Part shown: positions 40,077 through 48,284 of the stretch, one piece after another
Numbering within the stretch: position 1 is the stretch's first letter
Layout: each line of letters begins with the position of its first letter
The notes under the pieces: generated by a model
What the model was told of the DNA's origin: nothing
Databases searched by the model: none
Seen by the model: only the letters and a program-made list of their open reading frames with translations
NCBI RefSeq assembly: GCF_003719305.1
Contig: NZ_RARC01000016.1
Location: forward strand, 62,001 to 126,000
Direction: 5' to 3'
Origin: Mycolicibacterium stellerae
Lineage (GTDB): Bacteria; Actinomycetota; Actinomycetes; Mycobacteriales; Mycobacteriaceae
Length of the DNA: 64,000 bases
Position numbers and translations under genes: made by a program

Positions 40077-40619
40077 TCAGTTGACACGTTCCTGACTGAG
40101 CTGGGCGAGCTGCTGGGTGATGTCGCATAGATCGGGCAAGGTGGCCGGATTCATCGTCTGGATCGACCAGGTGATGACGTCGCCGCCCTTGGAGACGTAG
40201 ATGCTGCATGCGTTGGCGTCGTGTGCCTTGAATCCCTTGTTGCCGTCGACGGACAGTTCGGTCAGCGTCCGCCCGGCCTGCTGCTCGAGGGTCCGCTCGG
40301 TGTCCATGTCGCTGCCGCGGTACCACCATGTGGAGATGCCCATGCCCGCGCCGAAGGACCCGAGCATGGTGTTCTCCTGCCAGAAGCAGCCCGCGTCGCT
40401 GTCCACGACTTTGGTGAACGTCGCCGATCCGACGGCCTTGGCGACGTCGGCGTCGGTGACGTTGTTGCAATCACCGCTCTGGAAGCCACTGCTCTGCGGT
40501 GCGGCCGGGGTGTCCGGCGCGACAGGGTGTTCCGCAGTGCTGCAGCCGGCGGCCAGCACGGCGACACCGGCGGCCAGCGCGGCACGGAAGCGGGACTGCG
40601 TACGACGCGACATCGTCAT
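40077..40619 (-). CDS. DUF3558-family lipoprotein
   Basis: A 180-residue putative lipoprotein: signal with lipobox VLAAGC (Cys near residue 26), then a DUF3558 domain with paired cysteines (GDCNNVTDADVAKAVG, DAGCFWQEN, ANACSIYV, DLCDITQQL) and WWYRGSDMDTERTLEQQ. The same family includes mycobacterial LprB and LprC; function is unknown. ATG 40619 overlaps the stop of the upstream DUF3558 gene (ATGA), so the two are coupled and likely form a pair. Confidence 0.85.
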   Translation of the reverse strand: MTMSRRTQSRFRAALAAGVAVLAAGCSTAEHPVAPDTPAAPQSSGFQSGDCNNVTDADVAKAVGSATFTKVVDSDAGCFWQENTMLGSFGAGMGISTWWYRGSDMDTERTLEQQAGRTLTELSVDGNKGFKAHDANACSIYVSKGGDVITWSIQTMNPATLPDLCDITQQLAQLSQERVN

Positions 40620-41182
40620 AGATCCGACGACAGCGTGGCTGCGAGTAGCTTTTCGGCGTCCTTGCAGGGGTCGGCGTCGGTGTTGCCGCGGGTCTGCACC
40701 CACCAGCTGAGCACCCCGGTGCCCGCGGCGGCGGTCGCCGAACAGCCTGCGCCGTTGGTGTCGCGGCGGGCGAGGAAGGCTTCGTGCCGCTCGACGTCCT
40801 TCTCGGTGACCCGGGCACCGCGTTGCTGCGCCAGGGTCCGTTCCCGGTCAAGGCTGCCGGCCTCGAACCAGGAGAAGACGACGTCCACAGTGATGGCCGG
40901 AGGGCTGCCTGCGCCGGCATCACGCCCAGAATCGCGCTCCAGCACGTACTGACATACGGCGCCGCTGTAGGGCCGCACCACGTTCTCGGCGCCAAGCATC
41001 TCCTGGATCGAGCTGTCCTCCAGTAACCCGCACCGGTTGTCGACGTAGCCGTAGCTGCGCTGCGGATCGGGCACGGCGGGGTGGGCCCGCTGCGCGGTCC
41101 CGTTGACGGTCTGCGCGCATCCGGCGCCGGTCACCACCGCTGTGACCGCCGCGATAGCAACCGCTTTGACACGCCAACGCAT
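40616..41182 (-). CDS. DUF3558-family lipoprotein
   Basis: A 188-residue putative lipoprotein with lipobox VTGAGC and a DUF3558 domain: NRCGLLEDSSIQEMLGAENV, AVCQYVLE, FSWFEAGSLDRERTLAQQ, GAGCSA and DPCKDAEKLLAATL. It aligns along its length with the gene it overlaps (40077-40619), so the pair arose by duplication. Start ATG 41182 or GTG 41191. Extracytoplasmic, function unknown. The pair sits between the Rv0681-like and Rv0680c-like genes, where I do not recall equivalents in M. tuberculosis. Confidence 0.82.
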   Translation of the reverse strand: MRWRVKAVAIAAVTAVVTGAGCAQTVNGTAQRAHPAVPDPQRSYGYVDNRCGLLEDSSIQEMLGAENVVRPYSGAVCQYVLERDSGRDAGAGSPPAITVDVVFSWFEAGSLDRERTLAQQRGARVTEKDVERHEAFLARRDTNGAGCSATAAAGTGVLSWWVQTRGNTDADPCKDAEKLLAATLSSDL

Positions 41183-41301
41183 CGCCTGCACACGCTACCG
41201 AGCGCGGTGCGGCACCGCGACTCGTTCGGCCAAGGCCCAGCCGTGGATCGAAGCGGTCAAGTACTGCCATGAAGGACGCCCGCGACGTACGCTCTACAGC
41301 C

Positions 41302-41688
41302 ATGACCGCTGGGGGTTGGAAAGCAACGGGCCGGTCGATGGCCGCATGCCTGGTCGCCCTGCCCATGTCGGTGGCGGTGGGGTTGCCCGAGGCGCAGGCC
41401 AAAAACGGCGACACGCACATCACCTCGATCGGGTCGACTCAGACCATCGACTGCAACGAGTCGACCCTGATCGTGCTGGGGGCCAACAACACCATCAACG
41501 CGCTTGGCACCTGCTGGGCGGTGACGGTGCAGGGCTCGGGGAACCTCATCGTCGCCGACAACGTGATCAACGACATCACGGTGTACGGCTCCGACCAGAC
41601 CGTCTTCTACAAAGCCGGCGAGCCGGTTGTCTGGGATCGTGGACGGGAACTGGGCATGACGAACCGGATCGACCGCATTCCGGCGTGA
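41302..41688 (+). CDS. DUF3060 secreted protein (Rv0680c-like)
   Basis: A 128-residue exported protein. The signal is ATGRSMAACLVALPMSVAVG with cleavage near AQA-K. The mature part is a short DUF3060 beta-solenoid: Asn/Ile/Val ladders such as LIVLGANNTINALGTCWAVT and VQGSGNLIVADNVINDITVY. Function is unknown. ATG 41302 is preferred because the signal peptide begins there; ATG 41269 is also in frame. It is first of a DUF3060 pair, matching Rv0680c/Rv0679c. Confidence 0.8.
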   Translation: MTAGGWKATGRSMAACLVALPMSVAVGLPEAQAKNGDTHITSIGSTQTIDCNESTLIVLGANNTINALGTCWAVTVQGSGNLIVADNVINDITVYGSDQTVFYKAGEPVVWDRGRELGMTNRIDRIPA

Positions 41689-41727
41689 TCGCCGAGTTCT
41701 GATCGCATCGAACGGAAGCGAGGAACC

Positions 41728-42126
41728 ATGCGTACGCACGTCTTGATCGGGGTGGCTGCCGCCGCGATGATCGGGCTCGCCGGCTGCGGTGCGGACAGCA
41801 GCGACTCCAACACTCCCACCGCCACATTCGGAACCGAGGGCGGACAGGTCGAGATCGGCAACACCATCAACTACAGCTCGGTCGGCACGACCACCGAGCT
41901 CGATTGCGCGGACGGCAAATCGCTCAACATCGGCGGCAACAACAACAAGCTGACCGTCAAGGGCACCTGCGCCAACGCCAACATCGGTGGTGCGGACAAC
42001 ACCGTCAACATGGACCGCGTCGACAAGGGCCTCAGCGTCGTCGGCTTCAACAACACCGTCACCTACAAGCAGGGCGATCCCAAGGTCAACGACACCGGAT
42101 CGGGTAACAAGATCAGCAAGGGCTGA
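41728..42126 (+). CDS. DUF3060 lipoprotein (Rv0679c-like)
   Basis: A 132-residue lipoprotein: signal MRTHVLIGVAAAAMIG with lipobox LAGC, a Thr/Ser-rich linker, then a DUF3060 beta-solenoid with an N-x-x-N/T ladder (LNIGGNNNKLTVKGTC, NANIGGADNTVNM, VVGFNNTVTYKQGDP). In M. tuberculosis the homologue is a surface lipoprotein. GAGGAACC precedes the ATG. Co-oriented with the other DUF3060 gene, 39 bp downstream of it. Confidence 0.85.
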   Translation: MRTHVLIGVAAAAMIGLAGCGADSSDSNTPTATFGTEGGQVEIGNTINYSSVGTTTELDCADGKSLNIGGNNNKLTVKGTCANANIGGADNTVNMDRVDKGLSVVGFNNTVTYKQGDPKVNDTGSGNKISKG

Positions 42127-42136
42127 CGCTGCGTTT

Positions 42137-42162
42137 TTGGTGTCTATAACCATGGACACCAA
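42137..42162. promoter_or_regulatory. 26-bp palindromic TetR operator
   Basis: TTGGTGTC-N10-GACACCAA is a perfect 8-bp inverted repeat. A TATAAC -10-like element (42145-42150) lies inside it, so binding would block the promoter of the following TetR/glycosyltransferase unit. Confidence 0.7.
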
Positions 42163-42185
42163 TTGTGGATTTGATGTACATTCCG

Positions 42186-42800
42186 ATGGACATGAAACCG
42201 CGGAAGTACGACATGGGCGCGCGCCAGCAGGCCAAAGCTGCCACCCGCGACGCGATCGTCACGGCTGCGATCGACACCTTCATGGCCGAACGGTCCTTCG
42301 CGATCACGCTGCCCGCCGTCGCCCAGCGGGCGGACGTGACAGTCAAGACCGTGCTTCGGCATTTCGGCAGCCGAGACGCCTTGGTCGAGGCTGCGTGGTC
42401 GCGGGCCTACGACGAGGTGATGGCGGAACGCGTCCCGCCACGGGGCGACCCCGAAGCCGCGTTGAAGGTTCTCATCGCCCACTACGAACGGCGAGGCAGC
42501 GTCGTACTCGCCATGCTCACCGACGAGAGTGACCCGCGCGCCGCGCGGATGAACAACGCCGGTCGGCTCGCACATCGCCAATGGGTGGACGAGGTTTTCG
42601 CCGACCGCCTTCCCGAACAGACCGCGGCGCGATTGCGGCTGATCGACGTCCTCGTCGTCGCCACCGATGTCTACGCATGGAAGTTAATGCGCCGCGACCG
42701 CGGGCTGTCCGTCGACGAAGTCCATGACCGGATGCTGCTGATGACCGAAGCGCTTTTGGCCGCAACGGATCTCACGGAAGTAGCCGCGGAGGCGCGGTGA
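42186..42800 (+). CDS. TetR-family regulator (glycosyltransferase operon)
   Basis: A 204-residue regulator beginning MDMKPRKYDMGARQQ, with HTH at about 10-60 (ATRDAIVTAAIDTFMAERSF to VTVKTVLRHFGSRDAL). It is followed by a GTGA-overlapping glycosyltransferase, so the two share one transcript under the palindrome at 42137-42162. In-frame starts at 42165, 42174, 42186 and 42192 exist and no ribosome-binding site decides; the family start favours 42186 or 42192. An inducer that is glycosylated is a reasonable guess. Confidence 0.87.
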   Translation: MDMKPRKYDMGARQQAKAATRDAIVTAAIDTFMAERSFAITLPAVAQRADVTVKTVLRHFGSRDALVEAAWSRAYDEVMAERVPPRGDPEAALKVLIAHYERRGSVVLAMLTDESDPRAARMNNAGRLAHRQWVDEVFADRLPEQTAARLRLIDVLVVATDVYAWKLMRRDRGLSVDEVHDRMLLMTEALLAATDLTEVAAEAR

Positions 42801-43906
42801 GGATTCTCTTCGCAATCGTGGACGGCGGCGGTAACATCCCGCCGCAGTTGGCGGTCGCGCGGGCGCTTCGAGCCCGCGGCGTCGAAATCCTGGTGCTCGG
42901 TCATCGCGGCGTTCGCGAGCGGGTCGAGGCAGCGGGCCTCGCGTTCGAGCCGTTCACCGAAGGACAGCATTTCGACCCCACCGTGCAGCGGTCGCTGGCC
43001 GCGATCATGACGGCGTTCACCCGAGTGGCGGCCGATCGACGCCTTGGCCACAGTGTGGTGCAGGGCGCGCGGCGCCACGATGTGGACGCCGTCGTCGTCG
43101 ACATGATCCTCACCGCTGGAATTCCCGAGATCGTCGACTCCGGCATCCCGACGATCGTTTTCGTGCACTGCTTCTATCGCGCCGTTCAGGACCTCGCGGC
43201 GAGCCCGGTCGGCTGGGTCCTCCGGCTGCGCGGCACGGATCCGCTGGCGCCAGAACACCGAGGGCTGCTCCAGGTGGTCTCCGCTCGCGCTGATCTCGAC
43301 CCGATGCGCGGACGTCCTGCGGTATGCCATGCCGGTGTTGTGTGGCAGGGAGTGCCGAAAGCCGCCGAGCAGGCCCGTGTGCCACGAATCCTGGTCAGCC
43401 TCAGCACATGTGCCTTCGCCGGGCAACGTCGAATGCTGCAGAACATCCTCGACGCGATTGCACCGCTACCGGTCGAGGCGACCGTAACGGTGGGACCGGC
43501 TATCGACGCCGCAGGCTTGCGGGTGCCGCAGAACGCAGCGATGCACGCGTGGCTCGACCATGACGACGTCCTCGCCACCGCGTCTCTGATGGTCGGACAC
43601 GGCGGACACAGCACGGCGATGCGGGCGCTGTCGTTCGGCGTGCCGCAGATCGTCATGCCGGCCAACCCGATGATCGACCAGAAAGGTGTCGGCGCGGCAC
43701 TTCAGCACGCCGGTGCGGGCATCCTTCTGCGGAAACATGCTGGGCCCAAACGCATTCGAGCGGCGATCCAGGCCGTGCTGAACGACCCCGACTACCGTGA
43801 GGCCGCCGGTCGGCTGGGCGCTCAGATCCGGCAGCGCGACGGGGCCGAGGCGGCCGCCGATGCCATCGGCGACTTCGTCAGCAACACCCAGCGCGTCGAG
43901 TCTTAA
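42797..43906 (+). CDS. GT1 (UGT/MGT-type) glycosyltransferase
   Basis: A 369-residue GT-B fold enzyme. MRILFAIVDGGGNIPPQLAV at the N-terminus is the acceptor-domain start; the C-terminal domain has WLDHDDVLATASLMVGHGGH, then STAMRALSFGVPQIVMP, the nucleotide-sugar binding signature of macrolide/flavonoid glycosyltransferases. It probably adds a sugar to a lipid, polyketide or xenobiotic. GTG 42797 overlaps the TetR stop. It occupies the position where M. tuberculosis carries mmpS5-mmpL5-Rv0678. Confidence 0.9.
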   Translation: MRILFAIVDGGGNIPPQLAVARALRARGVEILVLGHRGVRERVEAAGLAFEPFTEGQHFDPTVQRSLAAIMTAFTRVAADRRLGHSVVQGARRHDVDAVVVDMILTAGIPEIVDSGIPTIVFVHCFYRAVQDLAASPVGWVLRLRGTDPLAPEHRGLLQVVSARADLDPMRGRPAVCHAGVVWQGVPKAAEQARVPRILVSLSTCAFAGQRRMLQNILDAIAPLPVEATVTVGPAIDAAGLRVPQNAAMHAWLDHDDVLATASLMVGHGGHSTAMRALSFGVPQIVMPANPMIDQKGVGAALQHAGAGILLRKHAGPKRIRAAIQAVLNDPDYREAAGRLGAQIRQRDGAEAAADAIGDFVSNTQRVES

Positions 43907-44661
43907 GCCTTCGCCCCGTGGCGTCCGGCTCCCTTCGAGAAGCGCTGCGCGCCTTCGAGCGACTCGGCCGCGACGCGCGACAGGCTGCCGAACTCGAAAT
44001 CCATGGCGTCGGCTTCAGACACTCCCCACTGACGGAGCGCAGACGTCCGGTCCGCCCGCATGCACTGCTGCGGCAGTGCGGCCAGTTCCGCGGCGAGCTC
44101 CTCGGCTTTCTCCCGCGCCTCGCCCGTCGGCACGACGCGATTGGCCAGGCCCATCGCCAGGGCCTCGGCGGCATCGACACCGCGGCCGGTCAGGATCAAG
44201 TCCATCGCGCGGCTGTGGCCGATGAGTCGCGGCAGCCGTACCGTGCCACCGTCGATCAGCGGGACACCCCAACGTCGGCAGAAGACACCCATAGTCGCGT
44301 CCTCCTCCACCACCCGCAGGTCGCACCACAACGCCAGCTCCAGGCCACCGGCCACCGCGTAGCCGCTCACCGCGGCGATCACCGGTTTGGACAACACCAT
44401 CCGGGTCGGCCCCATCGGGCCCGGCCCGGTTCGGTGTGCGGGGTTGACGTCCGGTGTGCCGAACGCCTTGAGATCGGCACCGGCGCAGAAGGTTCCGTTG
44501 TCACCCCACAGCACCGCAACCCGCGCCGAGTCGTCGTTGTCGAATTCATCGAAGGCGGCGAATAATTCGGCCGCGGTCGGGCCGTTGACGGCATTACGGG
44601 CCTCGGGTCGGTTCATGATGACGGTGGTCACCGGGCCGTTGCGTTCGACTCGCACGCTCAT
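43903..44661 (-). CDS. echA5: Enoyl-CoA hydratase/isomerase family protein
   Basis: A 252-residue crotonase-fold protein. Motifs: VTTVIMNRPEARNAVNG at the start, oxyanion-hole residues in NGTFCAGADLKAFG and AVSGYAVAGGLELALWCDLR. It should hydrate or isomerise enoyl-CoA. ATG 44661 (MSVRVERN) overlaps the upstream PaaX-like gene stop (ATGA). Fourth gene of fadE8-echA4-paaX-like-echA5, matching Rv0675. The end overlaps the convergent glycosyltransferase by 4 bp. Confidence 0.9.
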   Translation of the reverse strand: MSVRVERNGPVTTVIMNRPEARNAVNGPTAAELFAAFDEFDNDDSARVAVLWGDNGTFCAGADLKAFGTPDVNPAHRTGPGPMGPTRMVLSKPVIAAVSGYAVAGGLELALWCDLRVVEEDATMGVFCRRWGVPLIDGGTVRLPRLIGHSRAMDLILTGRGVDAAEALAMGLANRVVPTGEAREKAEELAAELAALPQQCMRADRTSALRQWGVSEADAMDFEFGSLSRVAAESLEGAQRFSKGAGRHGAKA

Positions 44662-45389
44662 CGCGCCTCCATTGGTTCGTACTCGTTTGATCTGGCCACC
44701 AGTTCGATGGCGAACTGTGCATAGGAATTCCGCAGTGCGGCACCGGGCCAGCCGACGGGCAACAACTCGTCCGGCAACACGGGATCGGTCAGCAGGTGGC
44801 GCACCATCCCCGCGGCCGCAACGAATCGGCCAGGAACATCGGCAGCCGCAGACATGTCGTCGAGGAGCAGGCTGCCGGCGCTCGCCCAGGCCGGTAGATC
44901 CCACAGCCGGGCGGCCAGTTCGGCAGGGCTGTCGTCGTAGGAGTGCAGCAGCCGCCCGCGCGAGCGCACCTCATCAGGCAAGATGACGTTGACATTGTCG
45001 GGCCGCAGCCAGACACCTTCGCGCAACTCGGCGAACCTGTTCTGCTGCAACGTCACCCGCAGCGAGGCGCGGATACGTGCGTCGATGCCGACACTGGTGA
45101 TAACGAATGTCGCCCATGAGCCGTCCCACGGCGTCAGCTGCGGATTGATCGCGTCGTCCTGACGTCGCTGCCGGGCCAGCAGCCGGTCGGACAGTCGGTA
45201 GCCGTCCTCGGAACGCACCAGGTCCCCTGCGCTGACCATCCGGGTGAGAGCGACTCGCAGCGTGGCTTCTTTGATATCGAAATCGGCTGTGAGACGGACG
45301 AGTTCGGCTGTGGTTGCCCATGCCGGATGAGCACCCAGCAGCACGCTCAAAACCACCGAGCGCGCCGTCATCCGGCGCAGCGTGGCCAC
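44658..45389 (-). CDS. PaaX-family transcriptional regulator (Rv0674-like)
   Basis: A 243-residue PaaX-type regulator: an N-terminal winged helix (TARSVVLSVLLGAHPAW to RVALTRMVSAGDLVRSEDG) and the PaaX C-terminal domain (DGSWATFVITSVGIDARIRA, LREGVWLRPDNV). PaaX relatives sense CoA thioesters of aromatic acids; here it is embedded in a fatty-acid operon, so an acyl-CoA effector is possible. GTG 45389, 3 bp after echA4, stop overlapping echA5. Confidence 0.85.
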   Translation of the reverse strand: MATLRRMTARSVVLSVLLGAHPAWATTAELVRLTADFDIKEATLRVALTRMVSAGDLVRSEDGYRLSDRLLARQRRQDDAINPQLTPWDGSWATFVITSVGIDARIRASLRVTLQQNRFAELREGVWLRPDNVNVILPDEVRSRGRLLHSYDDSPAELAARLWDLPAWASAGSLLLDDMSAAADVPGRFVAAAGMVRHLLTDPVLPDELLPVGWPGAALRNSYAQFAIELVARSNEYEPMEAR

Positions 45390-45392
45390 CGG

Positions 45393-46331
45393 TCAGACCC
45401 CGGACGTCTTGCGGCCCGCATCACCGAACGGCTCGTCGCGGCTCTTCACCGCCTCGCGGAAACCGTGGTCGCGCGCCTCGGCGACGAACGCGTGCCCCTC
45501 GGGGGTGTGGCGGGCGACGCCGTCGAAAACGGTGCTCACCATCCGGCTGGTGGCGACCCCCTGCTGCAGCAGCGCCGTGTTGAGCGCGAGCTTGGCCATG
45601 ATCAGCTGGTTCACCGGCATTGCGGCGATGCGCCCGACGAGGAGTTCGGTCCGCTCGTCGAGGTCGGCCGGTTCCGGCGCCTCCACTGCCAAGCCCCAGT
45701 CCGCCGCTTGCGCGCCGCTGATGCAATCACCGGTGAACAGAAGGCGTTTCGCGCGCTGGTCGCCGAGTCGGTGCGCCCACAGCCCCGCGGCGGGCACGCC
45801 CCATACGCGCATCGGCGGGTAACCGATCTTGGCGTCCGACGCGGCAATCACCTGGTCGGCGTGCAACGCGATGTCGGTGCCGCCTGCCACGCAGTAGCCG
45901 TGGATCTTGACCACTGTGGGCTTGTCACAATGCATCAGGCTGGAGAAGCCGCGAACGAAGCGGCTCATCATCTGGTAGTCGATCATCGGATCCCATGGCT
46001 GATCGGGCAGATGGTTGATCGCCTGCGTCTTGCCGGACAGAACGGTGTTCGCATACGGGTTGCCGCCGCCCGCCGACGACGATCCCTCGGCGTAAGCCGA
46101 CAGGTCGAAACCGGCACAGAACCCTTCTCCCCGGCCCGACACCAGGATGACGTGGACATCGGGGTCCAGGTCGGCCCGCTCGACGAGCGCGGACAACTCC
46201 AGCGGGGTGTCCGCGATGATGGCGTTGCCCTTTTCGGGGCGGTTGAACGTGATTCGGGCGACCCGATCGGTGACCTCATAGGTCATCGTCTTGAGGTTGT
46301 CGAAGTCGACCGGCCTGATCGCGTGCGTCAT
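45393..46331 (-). CDS. echA4: Crotonase/enoyl-CoA hydratase family protein
   Basis: A 312-residue crotonase-fold protein, longer than typical by about 50 residues with an insertion after the oxyanion-hole motif GEGFCAGFDLSAYAEG. VARITFNRPEKGNAIIADTP begins the fold and VVKIHGYCVAGGTDIALHAD supplies the second oxyanion hole. Matches Rv0673. ATG 46331. It lies between fadE8 (127-bp spacer) and the PaaX-like gene. Confidence 0.9.
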   Translation of the reverse strand: MTHAIRPVDFDNLKTMTYEVTDRVARITFNRPEKGNAIIADTPLELSALVERADLDPDVHVILVSGRGEGFCAGFDLSAYAEGSSSAGGGNPYANTVLSGKTQAINHLPDQPWDPMIDYQMMSRFVRGFSSLMHCDKPTVVKIHGYCVAGGTDIALHADQVIAASDAKIGYPPMRVWGVPAAGLWAHRLGDQRAKRLLFTGDCISGAQAADWGLAVEAPEPADLDERTELLVGRIAAMPVNQLIMAKLALNTALLQQGVATSRMVSTVFDGVARHTPEGHAFVAEARDHGFREAVKSRDEPFGDAGRKTSGV

Positions 46332-46458
46332 CAGATGGTCACCTTCAGTCGCGAGCAGACGCGAAAGTACCCGAAATGCCGAGTTTCAGGGGACATTTGC
46401 GTTCCCCTACTGACGTGTGGGCCCAGCTCGGCGGAGGAGGCAGTGCCGGAAGAGGGCG

Positions 46459-48087
46459 TCATCCCTTGACCAGCACCCGCTCGAGGATCGGCGCGAGATC
46501 CAGGCCGTCGGGCATGGTGCCGTAGGCGCCGCCCCACTTGCCGCCCATCCGGGTGGCGAGAAACGCTTCGGCGACGGCCGGATGCCCGTGCCGCACCAGC
46601 AGCGAGCCCTGCAACGCAAGGGCGATGTCCTCGGTGACCTTGCGGGCCCGATACTGGATGCTCTCGACGTCGTCGAACTGTGGCTTGAGCGAATCGATGT
46701 GGGCGTCCAGCCGCGGATCCTGACCTTGGCTCTCGGCGAGCTCATCGAACAGCACGCCGACGCTCTCCGGCCGAGTTGCCATGGCGCGCAACGTGTCCAG
46801 CGCGCTGACGTTGCCCGATCCCTCCCAGATGCCCATCAGCGGCGCCTCGCGATACAGCCGCGGCATGCCGGACTCCTCGACATAACCGTTGCCGCCGAAG
46901 CATTCCATCGCCTCCGCAGCGTGTCCAGTCGCGCGCTTGCAGACCCAGTACTTGCTGGCCGCCAAGCCGATGCGGCGAAAAAGCGACTCACGCTCGTCGC
47001 CGCGCGCCGCGCGGTCGGTGGCACCGGCCATCCGCATCGCAAGGATGGTTGCAGCCTCGGCCTCCACCGCGAGGTCGGCGAGCACGTTGCGCATCAGCGG
47101 CTGGTCAATCAGATAGGCGCCGAACGCTTTTCGATGCTGCGCATGATGGATGGCGCGCGTCAGACCGGTGCGCATGCTGGTCGCGCTGCCCAGTGTGCAG
47201 TCCAGCCGGGTGAGGTTGACCATCTCGATGATGGTCGGCACGCCACGGCCCTCCTCGCCGACCAGCCACGCGGTGGCACCGTCGTATTCGACCTCCGAGG
47301 ACGCGTTGGCGTGGTTGCCGAGCTTGTCCTTGAGGCGCTGCAGGAACATTCGGTTGCGGCTGCCGTCGGGCAGGACTCGCGGCAAGAAGAAACACGACAA
47401 GCCCCCTGGCGCCTGGGCCAGCACCAGGAAGATGTCGCACATCGGCGCCGAGGTGAACCACTTGTGCCCGGTCAGGCTGTAGCTGCCGTCGGCATTCGGG
47501 GTGGCTTGGGTGGTGCCCGCGCGGACGTCGGATCCGCCCTGCTTCTCGGTCATCGACATGCCCGCGGTGATACCGGCTTTGGCGGCAGGCACTTTCAGCT
47601 CGGGATCGTAGGCACGGCTGGTCAGCAGCGGCTCGTAGATCTCGGCGAGTTCCTCGTTGAAGCGCAGCGCCGGAACCACCGCGTAGGTCATCGAGATCGG
47701 GCAGATGTGGCCGGGTTCGGGTGTCCACACCGATGTCTTGGCGGCGCGGACGACGTGGGCGCCTGGCCGGTCGTCGCTCCACGGGGCGGCGTGCAGGCCG
47801 TGCCCGATCGCGACCGTCATCAGCTCGTGGTAGGCGGGGTCGTATTCGACTTCGTCGACGCGGTGGCCGTAGCGATCGTGGGTGTGCAGGATCGGCTGGT
47901 TGCGGTCGGCCAGTTCGCCCCAGCGCTGCGCCTGGGCGCCGCCGGAGAGTGCGCCGAGTTCGGCGACCTCATCGAGGCCCCACTCCCCGCCCTCGCGAAT
48001 CAACGCATCGGTGAGTACCGGCGACGAGGCCGGGTTGAAGTCCTCCAGCTGCGGGACCTGGTTGGTGACGACGTGCGTGTCTGACAT
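46459..48087 (-). CDS. fadE8: Acyl-CoA dehydrogenase family protein (AidB/isovaleryl-type)
   Basis: A 542-residue acyl-CoA dehydrogenase-fold flavoprotein of the long AidB-like branch. It has AGMSMTEKQGGSDVRAGTTQ (FAD/substrate loop), TGHKWFTSAPMCD, GSATSMRTGLTRAIHHAQHR and AMECFGGNGYVEESGMPRLY (C-terminal FAD contacts). ATG 48087 is chosen because TAATAT lies 7 bp before it and no ribosome-binding site is present: a leaderless transcript. First gene of the fadE8-echA4-Rv0674-echA5 operon. Confidence 0.93.
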   Translation of the reverse strand: MSDTHVVTNQVPQLEDFNPASSPVLTDALIREGGEWGLDEVAELGALSGGAQAQRWGELADRNQPILHTHDRYGHRVDEVEYDPAYHELMTVAIGHGLHAAPWSDDRPGAHVVRAAKTSVWTPEPGHICPISMTYAVVPALRFNEELAEIYEPLLTSRAYDPELKVPAAKAGITAGMSMTEKQGGSDVRAGTTQATPNADGSYSLTGHKWFTSAPMCDIFLVLAQAPGGLSCFFLPRVLPDGSRNRMFLQRLKDKLGNHANASSEVEYDGATAWLVGEEGRGVPTIIEMVNLTRLDCTLGSATSMRTGLTRAIHHAQHRKAFGAYLIDQPLMRNVLADLAVEAEAATILAMRMAGATDRAARGDERESLFRRIGLAASKYWVCKRATGHAAEAMECFGGNGYVEESGMPRLYREAPLMGIWEGSGNVSALDTLRAMATRPESVGVLFDELAESQGQDPRLDAHIDSLKPQFDDVESIQYRARKVTEDIALALQGSLLVRHGHPAVAEAFLATRMGGKWGGAYGTMPDGLDLAPILERVLVKG

Positions 48088-48094
48088 GTCACCG

Positions 48095-48122
48095 ATATTA
48101 CAGTTTTGCGACAGCCGCACAA
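48095..48122 (-). promoter_or_regulatory. Leaderless promoter of fadE8
   Basis: On the minus strand TTGTGC (48122-48117), a 16-bp spacer and TAATAT (48100-48095), 7 nt before ATG 48087. Transcription should start at or next to the initiation codon. Confidence 0.55.
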
Positions 48123-48284
48123 TGCGTGTAACAAACGGCCTACGGCAACTCACCGGCGTCACGGTGAACTTGCGGACATCGAGCGAACTCAAACAGTAGG
48201 GAAACACCCGATTCCTTCCTGATCCATTCGGCGATACGTTCCGAGCGAGTCAGCTGCGCGCGACGCGATCCATCGGAGGCCCAT

